Below, one piece after another: positions 18,597 through 27,844 of a DNA stretch of 64,000 bases (its first letter is position 1; every line of letters begins with the position of its first letter). The notes beneath the pieces are model-generated. The model was given only the letters and a program-made list of their open reading frames with translations. It had not been told where the DNA came from and did no database searches. The position numbers and the translations under genes were made by a program. Where the stretch lies: positions 26,942 through 90,941 of the forward strand of contig JAKSLD010000014.1 in the NCBI GenBank assembly GCA_024401395.1. Direction: 5' to 3'. The stretch is from Bacteroidales bacterium. Its GTDB lineage: Bacteria > Bacteroidota > Bacteroidia > Bacteroidales > Marinilabiliaceae.

Positions 18597-19940
18597 ATGG
18601 CAAAAGTAGTAGTATTAGGTGGTGGCGAGAGTGGCGTAGGAGCTGCAGTACTTGCAAAGACCAAAGGTTTTGAGACATTTCTTTCAGACAGTGGCAACCT
18701 CAAGGAGCAATATATAAAAGAACTTCAGGAGGCAGGCATTGAGTTTGAACAAGGTGGACATACAGAAGAAAAAATACTAGACGCAGATATTGTTGTAAAG
18801 AGTCCTGGCATTCCTGAAAAGGCTCCACTTATCAAGAAACTTCGCGGTCTGGATAAGAAGATAATATCAGAGATTGAGTTCGCATACCCTTACTCAAAGG
18901 GCAAGCATATCTGCATCACAGGAGCTAATGGCAAGACTACCACTACCCTCTTGGTGCATCACCTATTGACATCAGCAGGCAAGAAGGCCGAGTTGGCTGG
19001 TAACGTAGGATTCTCATTAGCACGACAAGTTGCGCAAGATGTTCAGCCTGACTATTACGTCATTGAACTCAGCAGTTTCCAGCTCGACGGCATGTATGAC
19101 TTCAAGGCTGACACAGCGATATTGACAAATATCACACCTGACCACCTTGACAGATACGAGTATAAGTTTGAGAACTATATCCGTTCAAAGTATCGCATTC
19201 TTCAAAATCAGACAAAAGCTGATCTATTTATAGGCAATGCTGATGACCCCGTATGCGGAGAATGGAGACCTCAGATGAAAGTCACAGCGACAGAAGTAGT
19301 TGTCAGTCGAGACAAAGCCAAGTGTGCCATTTCATACGAGACACCAGAAGGCCATCTTATAGTAGAGATGCCAGGCAAAGAGCGCCTTGATGTTGCACAA
19401 GACGAGATGACCATACATGGCAAACACAATATGTACAATGCTATGCAAGCCTGCGTTGCTGTATTGAACGAAGGATTATCTGTCGCAGAAATCAAGAAAG
19501 GATTATCTACGTTCAAGAATGCCGCACATCGACTTGAACTTGTGCGTACGCTCAACGGCGTAGAATGGATCAACGACTCAAAAGCAACAAACGTAGACTC
19601 AGCCTGGTATGCACTTGATGCGCAGACAAAACCTATCGTATGGATTGCAGGTGGTACAGACAAGGGTAACGACTACTCCACACTGATGCCACTTGTAGAG
19701 AAGAAAGTCAAAGCACTTGTTTGTATGGGAGTAGACAACAGCAAACTTTTGGCTGCCTATACCGGTCATATTCCAACAATTGTAGAGACACGATCGATTG
19801 AGGATTGTGTGGCGCAATGCAACAAATTGGCTGAAGCAGGTGACGTAGTCCTTCTTTCGCCATGTTGCGCTAGTTTCGACCTATTCACAAGCTATATCAA
19901 CAGAGGAAACCTATTCCGACAAGAAGTAGAGAAACTTTAA
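18597..19940 (+). CDS. murD: UDP-MurNAc-L-Ala D-Glu ligase MurD
   Basis: A 447-residue Mur ligase adding D-glutamate to UDP-MurNAc-L-Ala. The N-terminal UDP-binding Rossmann motif is VVLGGGESGVGAAVLA. The ATP loop is CITGANGKTTTTLL, and ELSSFQLDGM and AAHRLELVRTLNGVEWINDSKATN are MurD signatures. The C-terminus has LLSPCCASFDLF. Six bases after mraY. Confidence 0.96.
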   Translation: MAKVVVLGGGESGVGAAVLAKTKGFETFLSDSGNLKEQYIKELQEAGIEFEQGGHTEEKILDADIVVKSPGIPEKAPLIKKLRGLDKKIISEIEFAYPYSKGKHICITGANGKTTTTLLVHHLLTSAGKKAELAGNVGFSLARQVAQDVQPDYYVIELSSFQLDGMYDFKADTAILTNITPDHLDRYEYKFENYIRSKYRILQNQTKADLFIGNADDPVCGEWRPQMKVTATEVVVSRDKAKCAISYETPEGHLIVEMPGKERLDVAQDEMTIHGKHNMYNAMQACVAVLNEGLSVAEIKKGLSTFKNAAHRLELVRTLNGVEWINDSKATNVDSAWYALDAQTKPIVWIAGGTDKGNDYSTLMPLVEKKVKALVCMGVDNSKLLAAYTGHIPTIVETRSIEDCVAQCNKLAEAGDVVLLSPCCASFDLFTSYINRGNLFRQEVEKL

Positions 19941-19957
19941 ACAGAGAAATAAATACT

Positions 19958-21178
19958 ATGGATTTGTTGTATAAACTAGCAAATGCACTATTCAAGATTA
20001 AAGGAGACAAGCAACTTCGCATTGTCTTCATAACTCTTATGTGCATATCCGTAGTATTGGTCTTTACCTCTACATCTGTTTTAGCATGGCAGAAGCAAAA
20101 CGGGAACCTATCCTACTATCCATTTCGTCATATATTCTATCTGGCATTATCCTGGATATGTACGTCACTGATATCTAGACTTGACCCGAAGATATTCAAT
20201 CGTTTTGCCATGTTTCTGTGCATCATTGGCATTGCACTATCGTTTCTGACATTTGTATGTGGAGTCTCCATCAATGGTTCAACGAGATGGATCAAACTGG
20301 GAGCCGTACAATTCCAGCCGTCAGAGATAGCAAAGATTACGTTGATTTTCTTCGTAGCGAAGGTACTGTCGATACACAAGAGCAATCCAGGCAAAGCATT
20401 TTGGCCGATAGTAATAGCGACTATACTTATCATAGTACCGATCATCACACAGAACCTGTCAACAGCAGTCCTGATAGTCACAACAGTTACTGCGATGGTA
20501 ATAATAGGCAGCATTCCTATGAAATATCTGATTACGTCAGCTGTTGCCGTCTGTGGGTTAGTATCTGTCATTGTATTCGTTGTTCCAGAACAGTATCAGC
20601 CAGAACGACTCAAGACATGGAAAGGTCGTGTATTCAGATTTGCGGATTCTGACAGCTCCGGGGACAGTGACAAGAACTATCAAGCCATGCAAGCTAAACT
20701 TGCTGTTGCCCATTCAGGCTTCCTCGGCACTGGTCCGGGAAGAAGCTATGTAAAGAACTTCCTTCCTATGGCTTATTCAGATTTTGTCTATTCGACAATT
20801 CTTGAAGAGTGCGGTATCTGGGGCGGACTTGGAGTGATTGTACTATTCTTATGGATGCTCTACCGAGTGATAAGGATAGCGCAAAGATGTGATAGTGCCT
20901 TTGAGATATACCTTATTCTTGGTTTAGCCATCATACTATGCTTACAAGCATTCATAAATATGGCTGTAGGTGTAGGGTTGATACCTGTAACCGGACAAAC
21001 CCTACCACTAATCAGTATGGGTGGCACATCAAATGTCATTGTCGGAGTCGTAATGGGAGTTATATTCTCCATCAGCTCCCATAATATGCCAAAGGAGAAA
21101 CAGGTCACATCTACGCAAAAGCAAGAAGTTAGCAGCGAGTTTTCTAACGATGACGTAGATGATGACAGAGAAGAATAG
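19958..21178 (+). CDS. ftsW: Septal peptidoglycan polymerase FtsW
   Basis: A 406-residue SEDS-family glycosyltransferase with about ten membrane helices. It polymerises lipid II at the septum together with FtsI. Family motifs include GSTRWIKLGAVQFQPSEIAKI and, near the C-terminus, TGQTLPLISMGGTSNVIVGVVMG. The last 30 residues are a charged cytoplasmic tail (SNDDVDDDREE). It is next to murD and murG in the usual dcw order. Confidence 0.95.
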   Translation: MDLLYKLANALFKIKGDKQLRIVFITLMCISVVLVFTSTSVLAWQKQNGNLSYYPFRHIFYLALSWICTSLISRLDPKIFNRFAMFLCIIGIALSFLTFVCGVSINGSTRWIKLGAVQFQPSEIAKITLIFFVAKVLSIHKSNPGKAFWPIVIATILIIVPIITQNLSTAVLIVTTVTAMVIIGSIPMKYLITSAVAVCGLVSVIVFVVPEQYQPERLKTWKGRVFRFADSDSSGDSDKNYQAMQAKLAVAHSGFLGTGPGRSYVKNFLPMAYSDFVYSTILEECGIWGGLGVIVLFLWMLYRVIRIAQRCDSAFEIYLILGLAIILCLQAFINMAVGVGLIPVTGQTLPLISMGGTSNVIVGVVMGVIFSISSHNMPKEKQVTSTQKQEVSSEFSNDDVDDDREE

Positions 21179-21206
21179 AATTATTAGACAATAAAAAACA
21201 ATAGAT

Positions 21207-22313
21207 ATGAAAGTAATAATCAGCGGTGGCGGTACTGGAGGACATATATTTCCAGCAATTTCGATAGCAAATGCCTTGCGTGAGATTGACCCTTCTACAG
21301 AGATTCTCTTTGTCGGTGCAAAGGGAAAAATGGAGATGGAGAAAGTCCCAGCTGAGGGTTATGAGATAAAGGGATTACCTGTTGCTGGATTCCACAGGCA
21401 AATTACCTTACACAATGTAATACGTAACATCGCCTTCCCTTTCAAGCTTATAGCTAGTATGTATCAGGCACGAAAGATTGTGAAGACATTCAAGCCTGAT
21501 GCTGCAGTGGGAGTAGGAGGTTATGCCAGCGGACCTGTATTAAAAAGTGCCTCTAGTGCGGGCATCCCTTGCCTTTTGCAGGAACAAAACTCATTTCCAG
21601 GAGTTACAAACCGTATCTTAGCTCAGAAGGCAAAAAAGATATGCGTTGCTTACCCGAACATGGAACGTTTCTTCGATGCCAATAAGATTATTATGACAGG
21701 CAATCCTGTCCGTCAGCAGTTGCTCCAAGCGACCAACAAGTCGGAAGGATACGAATACTTCGGAGTAGACCCTAATAAGCCTGTAATACTTGTTATTGGT
21801 GGAAGTCTAGGCGCTCGCTCAATAAACAACGGCATCAAAGAGACACTGGATGTACTAGGAGAAGATTGTCAGCTAATCTGGCAGACAGGTAAGATATATT
21901 ACGATGATATCAAGGCAACTTTAGATGCCAATCCTCGCGCGAATGTCAAGGCAATGGCATTTATCCAACGTATGGATCTAGCTTTCGCCATTGCTGATAT
22001 TGTTATTTCCCGCGCAGGTGCTAGCAGTATCTCCGAACTGTCGCTCCTCGGCAAGCCTTCCATTCTTGTTCCTTCACCAAATGTCAGTGAAGATCATCAG
22101 ACAAAGAATGCAAGGGCACTTTCAGACAAAGATGCAGCCATCCTTGTCCGTGATGCAGATACAACCAGTTTATTGAGAGAGGCCAAGGAAGCACTGGCGG
22201 AACCAGGCAAACTTGAGACGTTGAAAACCAACATCAAGGAATTTGCTCGTCCAAATGCGGCTATGGACATTGCCAATGAAGTTATCGCTCTCATAAAACA
22301 GAACAAGCTTTAG
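21207..22313 (+). CDS. murG: UDP-GlcNAc transferase MurG
   Basis: A 368-residue GT28-family membrane-associated enzyme converting lipid I to lipid II. The N-terminal GGGTGGHIFPAIS loop is the lipid-phosphate contact; VGGYASGPVL and LLQEQNSFPG follow. The C-terminal half has IGGSLGARSIN and the UDP-GlcNAc site SRAGASSISELSLLGKPSILVP. Start is 29 bases after ftsW. Confidence 0.96.
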   Translation: MKVIISGGGTGGHIFPAISIANALREIDPSTEILFVGAKGKMEMEKVPAEGYEIKGLPVAGFHRQITLHNVIRNIAFPFKLIASMYQARKIVKTFKPDAAVGVGGYASGPVLKSASSAGIPCLLQEQNSFPGVTNRILAQKAKKICVAYPNMERFFDANKIIMTGNPVRQQLLQATNKSEGYEYFGVDPNKPVILVIGGSLGARSINNGIKETLDVLGEDCQLIWQTGKIYYDDIKATLDANPRANVKAMAFIQRMDLAFAIADIVISRAGASSISELSLLGKPSILVPSPNVSEDHQTKNARALSDKDAAILVRDADTTSLLREAKEALAEPGKLETLKTNIKEFARPNAAMDIANEVIALIKQNKL

Positions 22314-22324
22314 ATGTAGGAATA

Positions 22325-23704
22325 ATGGCTAAGACTGATAACATATATTTTGTCGGTATAGGTGGCATCGGTATGAGTGCCATTGCCCGTCACTATAATA
22401 AACTCGGCAAAAACGTCACGGGTTATGACAAGACAAATTCACGTCTAATCGAAGAGATGGCTGCTGAGGGTATTAAGACTACATTTACCGACAGCGTAGA
22501 CGAGATTCCTCAGGAGTTTAGGAATAAGGCTAACACGACTGTGGTATACACGCCTGCCATACCTGCCGACAATGCTATATTGTCTTATTTTAAGAGCAAT
22601 GGCTTCGATGTAGTGAAACGTGCTGTGATGTTGGGCGACTTGACTCGCAACCACGATGCTATATGTATCTCAGGATCACACGGCAAGACCACTACCTCAA
22701 CCTTAGTAGCGCATATCATGAAGAACTCTACCCTTGGATGCTCAGCTTTCCTTGGGGGTGTTTCCTCTAACTATGATACAAACTACTGGAGTGATACTGA
22801 TTCTGAGTATGTAGTAACAGAAGCCGATGAATATGATCGCAGTTTTCTGCAATTACACCCTTTCCTTACGCTGATTACAGCGATGGATCCAGATCACTTA
22901 GATATATATGGCACACCAGAGGAGATGCGCAAGGCATTCCATCAGTTTGCATCACAGACTACTTGTGGAGGTTCAGTTATATATAAGTATGGCATAGACT
23001 TCGACGAAAATGTTGTGGACGAAGATGTTGAGATATTCACATATTCACGCTCCGATTCGAATGCTGATTATTACGCCACTGGCATTACTCTCAATTCGCA
23101 GGGGTTATACAATTTCTCAGTCTGCACGCCTGTCGGTCAGATACGCAATCTCTCTCTAGGCCTTCCAGGTCTTCATAATGTAGAGAACGCCGTGGCGGCA
23201 GTCGCTCTAGCGAACCTTGCAGGCGTAGAGGACGATGAAATACGTGAAGCACTAAAGACATTCAAGGGCAACCGCCGTCGTTTTGATTATCATATCCGCA
23301 CCGAGAAATTGGTATTGATAGACGATTATGCTCACCACCCACAGGAAATCAAGACAATGCTCTCTTCAGTACGCGCTATGTACCCTAAGAGAAAGATTAC
23401 AGTGGCATTTCAGCCCCATCTCTACACACGTACCAGAGATTTGGCTGATGAGTTTGCAGAAGCATTATCATTAGCAGACCGATTATATCTGCTCGACATA
23501 TACCCTGCTCGTGAATTGCCTATACCAGGCGTTACCAGCGAGATGCTTGCCAAGAAGATTACCAGCGACATCTCAGTGACCATTACCGACAAGGAGAATC
23601 TCGTGAAGAATATGATTTCAGAGCCTCTCGATGTAGTTGTCGTTATGGGTGCAGGCGACATAGATCGACTAGTTGCTCCTCTCGAAAAGGAAATGCTTAA
23701 ATAA
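22325..23704 (+). CDS. murC: UDP-MurNAc L-alanine ligase MurC
   Basis: A 459-residue Mur ligase that starts the peptide stem. The N-terminal motif FVGIGGIGMSAIA, the ATP loop CISGSHGKTTTSTLVAHI, TEADEYDRSFL and DDYAHHPQEIK are all present. The C-terminus ends with VVMGAGDIDRL. It lies 11 bases after murG and 11 bases before ftsQ. Confidence 0.96.
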   Translation: MAKTDNIYFVGIGGIGMSAIARHYNKLGKNVTGYDKTNSRLIEEMAAEGIKTTFTDSVDEIPQEFRNKANTTVVYTPAIPADNAILSYFKSNGFDVVKRAVMLGDLTRNHDAICISGSHGKTTTSTLVAHIMKNSTLGCSAFLGGVSSNYDTNYWSDTDSEYVVTEADEYDRSFLQLHPFLTLITAMDPDHLDIYGTPEEMRKAFHQFASQTTCGGSVIYKYGIDFDENVVDEDVEIFTYSRSDSNADYYATGITLNSQGLYNFSVCTPVGQIRNLSLGLPGLHNVENAVAAVALANLAGVEDDEIREALKTFKGNRRRFDYHIRTEKLVLIDDYAHHPQEIKTMLSSVRAMYPKRKITVAFQPHLYTRTRDLADEFAEALSLADRLYLLDIYPARELPIPGVTSEMLAKKITSDISVTITDKENLVKNMISEPLDVVVVMGAGDIDRLVAPLEKEMLK

Positions 23705-23715
23705 ATATTTCATAC

Positions 23716-24480
23716 GTGGCACAGGACAAAGAACATAAAACGAAACTAATTGTACGCCGTTTGTTACAACTGATGGCGCTTACCGTTATGCTCCTCTACT
23801 TCCCTATAGTCATGGGGTTTGTTGCTGATGAGCAAGATAAGGTCATGTGCACACGTGTAGATTCTGACATTGTCAGCAATGATGAAGATGTGTTGATATC
23901 CAGTAGCGAACTGACACGTATTGTCAATCGTTCATTCCCCGATTTATCGGGCATGAGAATCAACGACATTAATCTCAACGAGATAGAAGTCGCCATTGAA
24001 AAGACACCTGCCGTGAAAAAATGTGAGTGTTACTCAACACCAAGCGGTATTCTGCGAGTCCAAGTAACACAACGCAAGCCAATCATGCATGTCTTCTCTA
24101 ATGGGACCTCCTATTATATGGACAGAGAGGGCTACAAGATAGCTGCGAGAACAGAGATCAGGGCTCATGCGCTGGTAGTAAATGGAAATGTAGGGCCTAT
24201 CCTAGATGGTGATGGATTAATTGAGCTATGCAGATTCATCAACGAAGATAAGTTCTGGAAAGCACAGATAGAACAAATTTATGTAACCGACAAACAAGAG
24301 TACGTTTTAGTCCCTAGAGTCGGCGACCATGTGATAGAATTTGGAGGAATAGACCGAATAGAAGAGAAATTCGACCTGTTGTTCAAGTTATATACCAATG
24401 GTTGGCATCAAAGAGAGTGGAACTTATACAAGAAAGTGAACGTCAAGTATAAGGGACAAGTTGTGTGTACAAAGAAATAA
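23716..24480 (+). CDS. ftsQ: Cell division protein FtsQ
   Basis: A 254-residue bitopic membrane protein. A basic cytoplasmic start is followed by one membrane helix (LMALTVMLLYFPIVMGFVA, about residues 19-37). The periplasmic part has a POTRA-like segment (LSGMRINDINLNEIEVAIEKTPAVKKCECYSTPSGILRVQVTQRKP split over two strands and helices) and a beta domain. It is named from its topology and its place between murC and ftsA. The start is a GTG at 23716; the next in-frame ATG falls inside the membrane helix and would remove the cytoplasmic part. Confidence 0.87.
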   Translation: MAQDKEHKTKLIVRRLLQLMALTVMLLYFPIVMGFVADEQDKVMCTRVDSDIVSNDEDVLISSSELTRIVNRSFPDLSGMRINDINLNEIEVAIEKTPAVKKCECYSTPSGILRVQVTQRKPIMHVFSNGTSYYMDREGYKIAARTEIRAHALVVNGNVGPILDGDGLIELCRFINEDKFWKAQIEQIYVTDKQEYVLVPRVGDHVIEFGGIDRIEEKFDLLFKLYTNGWHQREWNLYKKVNVKYKGQVVCTKK

Positions 24481-24516
24481 TAACAAAGGCTAATCATTAA
24501 TTAAAAATTCAACACG

Positions 24517-25878
24517 ATGAACACAATTATTTATTCAATAGACTTGGGAACATCACAACCAAGACTGCTCGTGGCAGAGGTTGATGATTCGCAGACATTC
24601 GGTTTCAAAGTTCTGCACAGCGAAGAAAAAAAGACTTCTCGTGGAGTAAAACGAGGTCAGATTGTGGCTGTTGATGAGGCTAGTCGTGTCATCAATGACC
24701 TTATTATGGGTGCCAACAAGAAACTAGGGAAGAAATATGAGTCAAAGGACAGGTACAAGAAAGTGTATTGTATCAATATAAATGGCTTTCAATTTTACAC
24801 TGAATACAAAGATTCGCAGATTGATGTATCCAACAAGACCCGTATTGACGAAAATGATATTAAGCGTCTCACAGACCAGATACGTGCCGAAGTAGGTGTA
24901 CGTGCCGAGCAAATCACTATCAGTGTAGACCCAACCGACTATTCTGTTGATGGCATGCCGAAGACAAATAATGTCATAGGTGTCAATGGGCAGAGACTTA
25001 CTGGAACTTGTTTTGTTGTCATGGCTACAAAAAACAATATTGCACCATACAACAACCTTATTCCTATGGTCAAATTTGACCAATTTTGCACTACTGCATC
25101 AGCAAAGGCTAAGGTTTTGATTCCACCAACTGCCAAAAATCGTACCATTACCCTTGTAGATATAGGCTACGGCACCATAAATATTGCTATTGTAAAGAAT
25201 GGCAATACCCGTTTTGAGTCAATGATACCTATTGGTGCTGATCTTATTACATCGGATATTGAAAATGAACTTGAAGTATCACATAAAGAAGCAGAAGCTC
25301 TCAAACAAGAGATTCAGTCTTTATTGTCACTCTCTACAACAGATGTAGATATCACTTTCTCCGAGGATAGAGTGGTAACGATAAATACAAAACTTCTCAA
25401 GCTTATTATCTCGGCTCGTGTCGAAGAACTTGTAGCATATATTGAGAGCATTCTGTCAAAATCTGGCATGACCAATTCTATTGACCTCATTGCTCTTACA
25501 GGCGGAGGTGCTAATACCTATGGCATGCTTGATTGCGTCAAGAAACGTTTCGAAGGGAAGACTGTCAATATATTGAATCAGACTTCTTACGACAACATCG
25601 ACAACGAACACCTTATTAAATACAGTGCATGCTATGGCATGACAATACAATATGTAAGGAACAATCCGGTAATTGAACCTGAAATATCGTTCGCAGACAA
25701 CGAACAGATACCTTTCGTGGAGCCTGATACGAGTAACAACAATACTACCAAGCAAACTGAGCCACAAAAGGAGGAAAAAGCCAAAAGGAAGGGATTTGAC
25801 CTTAGCAATTTCCTCGGCAAGTTGCAGGATAAGGTTCTTGGGGCAGAAGAACCTTCTATAGACGGAGATTTGAAGTAA
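24517..25878 (+). CDS. ftsA: Cell division protein FtsA
   Basis: A 453-residue actin-fold ATPase that anchors FtsZ to the membrane. The phosphate-1 motif is YSIDLGTSQPRLLVAEV, the phosphate-2 motif VDIGYGTINIAIV and the adenosine motif LIALTGGGAN. A stretch of KGFDLSNFLGKLQDKVLG near the C-terminus is a plausible amphipathic membrane-targeting helix, but it is followed by about 13 further residues rather than ending the protein. Followed by ftsZ after 27 bases. Confidence 0.94.
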   Translation: MNTIIYSIDLGTSQPRLLVAEVDDSQTFGFKVLHSEEKKTSRGVKRGQIVAVDEASRVINDLIMGANKKLGKKYESKDRYKKVYCININGFQFYTEYKDSQIDVSNKTRIDENDIKRLTDQIRAEVGVRAEQITISVDPTDYSVDGMPKTNNVIGVNGQRLTGTCFVVMATKNNIAPYNNLIPMVKFDQFCTTASAKAKVLIPPTAKNRTITLVDIGYGTINIAIVKNGNTRFESMIPIGADLITSDIENELEVSHKEAEALKQEIQSLLSLSTTDVDITFSEDRVVTINTKLLKLIISARVEELVAYIESILSKSGMTNSIDLIALTGGGANTYGMLDCVKKRFEGKTVNILNQTSYDNIDNEHLIKYSACYGMTIQYVRNNPVIEPEISFADNEQIPFVEPDTSNNNTTKQTEPQKEEKAKRKGFDLSNFLGKLQDKVLGAEEPSIDGDLK

Positions 25879-25905
25879 CAGATATAGTAAGAAAGAGAGG
25901 TTAAT

Positions 25906-27264
25906 ATGAATTTAGAGGAAATTATTGATGCGTCAACAGAATTGAAGAGCACTGCCAAGATCCGCGTAATCGGTGTTGGCGGTGCAGGTTGCAACGCCGT
26001 GGAGTACATGAAATTCGGTCATCGCCACAATGCGAAGATGAGCGCTGACACGGTCCTACCTCCCGATTTGGAAGGTGTAGACTACTGGGTTTGTAACACT
26101 GACTATAAGCATATTCAGGCGATACCTATTGACAACAAGATTCAACTTGGCCCTCGTCTTACAAACGGCCTTGGCGCAGGCAGTAAGCCTGAAGCTGGTC
26201 GTGCTGCAGCGCTTGAATCTATGGAAGAAATCAAGTCTATGCTCAATGGGGCAGACATGATTTTCGTCACCGCAGGTATGGGCGGTGGTACCGGCACCGG
26301 TGCTGCCCCTGTCATTGCAAAGACAGCCAAGGAGATGAATATTCTTACTATCGGTGTAGTAAACATTCCTTTCATCTACGAGCGCGAACAGAAGCTCAAG
26401 GTAGCTTACGAAGGCGTTAAGGAGATGATAGACTCGGTCGATGCCTTGATCGTATTGAACTCCGAGTGCCTCAAAGAGCTATATGGTAAGCTCGCTTTGT
26501 CTAAATCCTTTGCAAAAGCCGATGCTGTATTGTCTGATGCCGTACGCGGAGTTTCTGAGATTGTAGCGAAGACAGGTTCAATGAACGTTGACTTTGCCGA
26601 TATCCGCACATTCATGCAAGACAGCGGTGTTGCTTTCATCGGGTCGGGCGTTGCTTCTGGTGAAAATCGTGCTCTGGATGCTGTAAAGCAGGCTTTGAGT
26701 TCGCCTATCATCAACAATCGTGATATTCGTGGTTCTCAGCATGTCATTATCTTCTTCCAGAGTGCAGAAGATACCGATTACGAGGTAACACAGGATGAAC
26801 TTTCTGAGGTAGCAGAGTACATCAATAATCTCATTGATGTAACACCAGGTGCAGGTCAGGGTCGTCTTAAATTCGGTTCAGTTGATTCTCCTGAGTTGGA
26901 AGAATCTATCAAGGTCACCATTGTTGCTACTGGCTTCCAAGAAAACGTATTGGAACCCAATGCACAGCAGGCTCCTAAACCTAAATCTGTGAAGTTGGAT
27001 AACGAAGGAGCATTCGTAGAGCAGAAGGACGATTCCATTGATGACTCTGAAGGCAATACCCTCACCATTGAATATACAGATTCTACAAAGGAGATTCTCC
27101 AACGCCTCTATGAGCGCAAATCAACAGCAGTTGAGGAGGAGAATAAGTACGATCCTTCACAACTTCAGAAGGTAACTACCCTACCTATTGCCGAATTGTT
27201 CAAAGAAGAGACACTGCTTAATCTTGAGTCACAATCGGCACTCAAGCGCCGCAAGCGCAATTAG
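25906..27264 (+). CDS. ftsZ: Cell division GTPase FtsZ
   Basis: A 452-residue tubulin-like GTPase forming the Z ring. The nucleotide-binding core has [12 protein letters not shown], the tubulin signature [14 protein letters not shown] and the T7-loop region with [10 protein letters not shown]. An insertion after residue 32 ([19 protein letters not shown]) is longer than in the E. coli protein. The C-terminal linker is acidic and the protein ends KRRKRN. No obvious canonical C-terminal FtsA-binding peptide stands out by eye. Last gene of the dcw operon. Confidence 0.96.
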   Translation: MNLEEIIDASTELKSTAKIRVIGVGGAGCNAVEYMKFGHRHNAKMSADTVLPPDLEGVDYWVCNTDYKHIQAIPIDNKIQLGPRLTNGLGAGSKPEAGRAAALESMEEIKSMLNGADMIFVTAGMGGGTGTGAAPVIAKTAKEMNILTIGVVNIPFIYEREQKLKVAYEGVKEMIDSVDALIVLNSECLKELYGKLALSKSFAKADAVLSDAVRGVSEIVAKTGSMNVDFADIRTFMQDSGVAFIGSGVASGENRALDAVKQALSSPIINNRDIRGSQHVIIFFQSAEDTDYEVTQDELSEVAEYINNLIDVTPGAGQGRLKFGSVDSPELEESIKVTIVATGFQENVLEPNAQQAPKPKSVKLDNEGAFVEQKDDSIDDSEGNTLTIEYTDSTKEILQRLYERKSTAVEEENKYDPSQLQKVTTLPIAELFKEETLLNLESQSALKRRKRN

Positions 27265-27308
27265 TAGCACTTTCCTTATAATTTATAATAGTTTTCATGC
27301 ACAGTAAT

Positions 27309-27352
27309 AATGGTCGCTCTCTGGACAGAGGGCGACCATTATTGTTTTTTTA
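27309..27352 (+). terminator. Terminator after ftsZ
   Basis: AATGGTCGC (27309-27317) pairs with GCGACCATT (27332-27340), with further internal CTCT/AGAG pairing, and is followed by ATTGTTTTTTT. It ends the dcw operon. Because ftsZ and yqeY converge here, it may also act for yqeY in the other direction, where the flank is less T-rich. Confidence 0.8.
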
Positions 27353-27360
27353 TTTGGCAA

Positions 27361-27813
27361 TTATGCCTGAGCGAGCAAGCTCTTTACCATATCTGATACC
27401 ATCTTGCCATCAGCGCGACCTGCGAACTGCTTTGAAGTCACACCCATGACCTTACCCATATCCTTAGGAGAAGTAGCGCCGACCTCAGTGATAATCTTCT
27501 TGATTGCCTCTTCTACCTCCTCCTTAGAAAGAGCCTTAGGAAGATAACGGCTAATTACCTCTGCTTGTGATGTCTCTTCCTCAGCAAGGTCTGGACGGTT
27601 CTGCTCAGCATATAGCGCTGCAGAATCCTGACGTTGCTTTACCATCTTTTGTAGGATCTTCATTATCTCAGCCTCTTCCAACTCATGAGCTGGGCCCTTA
27701 GTCTGCGCCTCAATAAGCTCCTTCTTGATGCCACGAAGTGCTTCGAGAGACTTGCTGTCTCTTGCCTTCATAGCAGCCTTGATATCCTCTGTAATCTGCT
27801 CTATAAATGTCAT
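27361..27813 (-). CDS. GatB/YqeY domain protein
   Basis: A 150-residue YqeY-family protein. The start at 27813 (MTFIEQITEDIKAAMKARD) matches the family; the longer frame from 27840 adds nine unconserved residues. It consists of an alpha-helical N-terminal half (DSKSLEALRGIKKELIEAQTKG) and the tRNA-binding-like tail domain (ITEVGATSPKDMGKVMGVTSKQFAGRADGKMVSDMVKSLL). The family is related to the C-terminal domain of the GatB amidotransferase subunit, but the free-standing protein has no assigned reaction. It converges on ftsZ and lies 31 bases after the SPOR protein gene. Confidence 0.9.
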   Translation of the reverse strand: MTFIEQITEDIKAAMKARDSKSLEALRGIKKELIEAQTKGPAHELEEAEIMKILQKMVKQRQDSAALYAEQNRPDLAEEETSQAEVISRYLPKALSKEEVEEAIKKIITEVGATSPKDMGKVMGVTSKQFAGRADGKMVSDMVKSLLAQA

Positions 27814-27844
27814 ATTCTTAATATTTAGATTGATTATCAACTTT

